Positions 59,860-64,000 of a DNA stretch of 64,000 bases are shown in pieces. The notes beneath the pieces were generated by a model, which saw nothing but the letters and a program-made list of their open reading frames with translations, was not told the DNA's origin and searched no databases. Numbering within the stretch: the first letter of the stretch is position 1; every line of letters begins with the position of its first letter. Source of the stretch: Gnetum montanum (Eukaryota; Streptophyta; Gnetopsida; Gnetales; Gnetaceae); NCBI GenBank assembly GCA_015680685.1, contig MNCI01002996.1, positions 117,751 to 181,750 on the forward strand, read 5' to 3'. The position numbers and the translations under genes were made by a program.

Positions 59860-62560
59860 TCCAAATATAACTCAGGAACTGTACATTCCCATTAATGTTT
59901 TGTCATGATGAATCCATGATAAGGGCGATAGCTATGAAATGTTTTCCAAATTATTATGAAAATTTTGGTCTAATGCCAGAAAATTGCCCCAAGTGGCTAG
60001 CTTGTTCCATACACAACTGGTATTGCCATTAAACTTTGGCAAACCACTATCAGCCGTGATGTAATGAAAGGATTTACCAGCAACTAGTGAACAATGTGTA
60101 CATGTTTTTGATGCCATGTTGTCTTTGTTTGAAGTATTACAGCTTTCCAAAATTGGCCTTATGCTTCTCCATTTTTCCAAACGTTGGTAAACCTTTTATT
60201 ACAGGACATTTCATTGATGCAGGTTAAATTAACATTTTGATGGATGGCTTGAGTCCTGGATGCTTGTATATTTCCTTGATTGTTCCGACGGGCAAGCCTT
60301 ACACTTATAAATACTCGGAAATGACGATTGTGAATGTTATGGGTTTCCCGTGATATAAAATATTAGCGTGTTGAATACTTTGATTTATAATGTCCATTCA
60401 TAAGCAAGATTACAGTTCTGAAATTTATAGATTTATTGGCAACACCACTCAAATAAAATAGATTGTGTTTTGTATGATTTTATGCATGATCAAATTTGTT
60501 AATCACCGTTCTTTGATGGGTTAAATGAAGAGCTGAGGTGAGAGTTGAAATCAAGTTCCTACACACGGAATTGTAGCAATTGGTCTCTTTCATAATTATG
60601 AAGAGTGTTTGTCAACAATGTATAATTTAGTGTTGAATGTCAAGTTGTAACTATGATTTGATTGAAACAATGATGTAAAGTTGTCTCCACTAGAGTCGTT
60701 GAAAATATGATGATTCATTCATAGAGTAGTTGAAGAAATGAGGGATTCTTGGAGAGCAATTTAAAGATTTATTATAGACTAATTTGTTCATGGGTAAATC
60801 TTATAGAGGATTTATGTGAGATTCCATTTTGATGCAACATTAGTGTGCTCAATGTACAAATCAAATTAATTTGTGGTTTGAGGAGACAAATTGTATTGAT
60901 TTGTAAAATTAAGTTAATTTGTTGTCTATAAATATCTGAATTTTGTTATTATGAAACCTTTGAATTGATCCCAGTAGGAATTGATGTTACATAGTAGTTA
61001 AAGTTTTCATAATTTCTTAATAGTATGAAACCCATGTTTTGCTAAGAAATGATTGTAAAATAGAAAGTTGGTGGTTTAATTTGCATGTGAGATAGAAAGT
61101 AAACTCCTCTTAATTAATTATTTAAGATTAATTATGCAAATAATGTGCATGAAATATTTGACTTGAGAAAATTAATTAGAATTCAAGAAGTGTTTTTTGG
61201 AGAGTTTTATTTAGAGCCTTTTGACTTAGGAAGTCATATTTTAAAATTAATTTAAGATTTGTAATGTATTTTCTACTTTAAATTATAGAGTATGAAATAA
61301 CTTGCCAAAGAAAGGATGCATTAAAGATGAAAATATCTCTTGAATCAACCAAGAAATAGGAATATGATAAGAAAGCACTTTTGATAATTCGTAGTAATTA
61401 GAATCTTGAATCAACCAAGAAATAGAAATATGATAAGAAAGCACTTTTGATAATTCGTAGTAATTAGAAGCTTTTACCTATTCTTGTGCTCATAGAGCTA
61501 TGCAAGGTTTGAAGGTAAAATTTACCAATGAATTAAATTTATTTACCAAATTCCTTATCTTGAAAACCTTAAAAGATGATAATTAAGTTATATTTTGTAA
61601 GCAAAAATTTGCTCAAAGGCATTTTTTTTTCAAAAAAATAAAAAACCTCCAAATGGCTAGAAACTTGTCCATAGGACTAGAAAAGCTCCACAAAATAGCC
61701 ATTTGAGAGAATATAGCTAATGCTAAATATAAATACAAGGAGTTGCAAAATCCAAATACTAAACAAATAGAGAAAAACTCAATTAACTTCATTCGGGGGG
61801 CCAAGCTTTTGTAAGAGTTAGTCATCACTTGCAACAAATCTTTGTGGGCTACTAGGAAAACTCAAGACCGCGTAGCATGCATTAGTTCCCCTTGAAGCTC
61901 CTTCACCAAGAACGAGTTCTCCATATCATCAAGATGAAACCTACAAAGCAAGTAGAAGTAGAAACTAGATAAAATAGCGGCTCTAGACCATACACAAATC
62001 CCCATTTCATGATTAAGTTACTTAGACCACCCACGAATGAGGGTAGCCATGGAGCTCAAAACATTTTATCAAACTCATTTTTTTGTCATGTTAAAATCCC
62101 TTACAAGAAGCCAAACAACATCTAGAAAAATGAGACAAAGCTAATTGTAATACCTCCTAACCTAATTTGGACTAGAAGAGTATTACTGGATGGAAAAATG
62201 AAAGTAAATAATTGGCAATAAGATACATTGGCACATCATGTGGAAAATCCCTTGGCCACGAGATATTCCTAAGGGGCAAGAAATAATAAATAAATCTAAT
62301 AATGGCAATAGCCTAGGAATATTATTTAACCTTTTATGTAATTAAAAATTTTAAAGTAACAGCGTAAAATTAATGTCGTTGTAATTTGAAAAAAGTATTC
62401 CGGGAGCATGAAGCATGTCTTGTGATCTTTAACAAAAGAAAACGTGGATGTCAACATGCAGAGATGACGAAGACCAGATGCGGTGTAGGAAAATACCAAA
62501 CTGACGACCCATCCATCCGTAACCTCCAAACATATCTGAATTTTGGGTGACAACTCAAGT
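59860..62560. other. TAF4 3' flank and intergenic sequence
   Basis: AT-rich. The first few hundred bases probably hold the TAF4 3' UTR. An alternative last exon at 60226-60246 is possible (see findings). A 66-bp tandem duplication lies at 61338-61469. No coding family, RNA gene or TE ends were recognised; short ORFs at 59932-60180 and 61613-61837 (minus) have no support. Confidence 0.5.
61338..61469. repeat. 66-bp tandem duplication
   Basis: TCTTGAATCAACCAAGAAAT through GATAATTCGTAGTAATTAGAA occurs at 61338 and 61404 with two mismatches, a recent duplication in non-coding sequence. Confidence 0.92.
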
Positions 62561-64000
62561 TAATATCAAAATGACATGGGCCAAACAGATCCGCGTCGTG
62601 AAGATAGTTCACCAGGAAATCACTTCGGTAATTGTTGAGTACTTAGGTTCAATAATTCATTCAGTAAATCTATCCATGGCTGCCTAAATCAGTAAATCTA
62701 TATATTGCAATCTCCTCATTTCCGTTGCTGCTGTTTCAATAACTCATTCAACGTTTTAGCTTCTGTTATGTTTCTTCTTCTTCTTAATTCTTGTGGATTT
62801 CCCTCTGCGAACCTGGCCTCTCTCTCTCTCTGTGATCATGTTTCTGTTTCTGTTCCTTTCCCAAGCGCAAGCAATGTAGATCTCTGTCGTCAGTTGTTGT
62901 AACATGACAACGTTTTTTCTATTAATAACTTATTTCCACTGCTACCCAAATCGACCCCCACTACGTTTAACGGATTAAGCGAAAATGGCAACAGCGTTCC
63001 TTGTTATTATTCTATCACTGTAATCAATAATAAATAATATAAAAACTGTTTTTAATCTTAATGAATTTGGTAGAATAATGGTAGAAAACTGGAATAATAA
63101 GTAGATTTTGAAGGTTAATGTCTATTTGATGTTGAATAGCAATTACGAGTACATAAACGAAGATGGTAGCCCCTTCTCGATTAAAGACAGCCTCCACTTG
63201 AGTGTTCTTTTAACGAACCATCCTTCGAAATTGTGGACTGTGCCGCATTCTTGTTAAGAATAATTGAATATTATCATCCAAATTCAACGTCCATCCGGGC
63301 ACAGCCAAACTGTAAGGGACAATAATAACTAGGACTTTTACCGCTAGGAACTGGATTCAGGCTTAAAAATTGAAAAAAAACATTTAATTATGAAGTATAT
63401 TATAAAATATTTGTTGAAGACTGGAATATTAAGAATCATGATTCTGACAAAATTTTGAAACATTGGTAGCGAAACTTTTGAAAAAGCTTGAAGTACGTGT
63501 GATTAATAAAACCAAAATATTATGTTTTTATTAAAAAAGAAAAAAATATTAAAATTAACTTTTAAAAGTAAAATTGATTACACTATGCTTTGAAAAAATA
63601 TATATATGTTGATTTTGGGCATATCAAAATCGAGACTATACTATCCAGAGCACAAGTACAGAACCAAATACGGCTATGTAACGTTAAATGATTAAATGGG
63701 ATCCTACCCTTGTTGTTGCTGCGCTGCCATTGTTCGCAGCAATTTCCTGAAAAAAAAAAGAAAAGGAAAAAAATACCACGTCCGCCCCTGCTCCACCACG
63801 TCGTCCACGTCGCTACCTCCGCCACGTTGCCCACATCCACAGCCGTTACGTAACCGCTGCCACTGCCGCTGCTGGTTGCTTTGCTGTGCATCCTTGTTAT
63901 CTTAATCTAATCTCAGTCGGTTGAACTCACTATATTAAATAATACGAAAAGTATTTAATTACCTTCAGTTTTGTAACTCTCACATGCTTATATATTTCGA
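62561..64000. other. Intergenic sequence, with a GC-rich island near the right edge
   Basis: Mostly AT-rich with no family recognised. 63760-63885 is GC- and CpG-rich against its surroundings. On the minus strand it opens with an ATG (63889-63891) and about 45 Gly/Ser/Val/Trp-rich codons. It could be a first exon or promoter of a minus-strand gene, or chance; I do not call a gene. Confidence 0.35.

Noticed and set aside
63583-63891. 102-codon minus ORF as a gene
   Set aside because: Low-complexity Gly/Ser/Trp/Phe content, no family, and the window ends nearby. Kept only as a GC-rich note.
1-64000. tRNA, rRNA or organelle-derived insertions
   Set aside because: I read for tRNA box A/B pairs, rRNA words and plastid coding sequence. 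Only SINE-type degenerate boxes were found.

Overview
This is a stretch of a large, repeat-rich land-plant nuclear genome. The evidence is a plant-type TAF4 gene with short GT-AG introns, Ty3/gypsy elements of the plant-only Tat and Athila lineages, tRNA-Asp-type primer binding sites, and tRNA-derived SINE-like repeats. A gymnosperm or another big-genome plant is possible, but nothing here fixes the species.

1-44.06 kb is a set of nested LTR retrotransposons. I separated the layers using LTR ends, target-site duplications (TSDs), primer binding sites (PBS) and polypurine tracts (PPT). The oldest visible layer is element E (+ strand). Only part of its interior (31676-33593) and its 3' LTR (33594-44059) are present. 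Element C (Athila-like, - strand) lies in the interior of E. Its gag and protease occupy 1-1096 and 28141-30768, its 5' LTR is 30790-31674, and its pol and 3' LTR lie left of the window. A 27-kb Tat-like element A (1097-28135, - strand) split the gag of C. Element B (6053-13994, gag-only) split the pol of A at the RNase H/integrase junction. A solo LTR (10855-12321) split the gag of B, and another solo LTR (28925-29923) sits in the gag of C. The full-length Athila-like element D (33988-43625, - strand) split the 3' LTR of E. All coding regions are broken by stops and frameshifts.

The least expected content is inside A. Between its protease and its reverse transcriptase lies about 5 kb on the opposite strand that looks like a complete intron-containing transcription unit: a TATA box at 16588, five GT-AG introns of 83-123 nt, and an AT-rich 3' end near 21.6 kb. 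It has weak resemblance to a plant mobile domain and to an FCP1-type HAD phosphatase. Around this unit and behind the integrase are arrays of about 26-bp units (18 in all). Each carries a miniature hairpin whose stem sequence varies while pairing is often kept.

44.06-48.2 kb holds a cluster of tRNA-derived SINE-like repeats, a decayed RTE-type LINE reverse transcriptase, and an LTR fragment with an assembly gap. 48.59-59.86 kb is the only host gene I can support: TAF4, a TFIID subunit, + strand, 14 exons, about 1264 codons. It has a glutamine-rich N-terminal half, an RST domain and the conserved C-terminal TAF4 domain. Its fourth intron contains a 48-bp triple tandem repeat and a 2.1-kb solo LTR with an exact TSD. 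59.86-64 kb is AT-rich intergenic sequence with one 66-bp tandem duplication and no gene I can defend.
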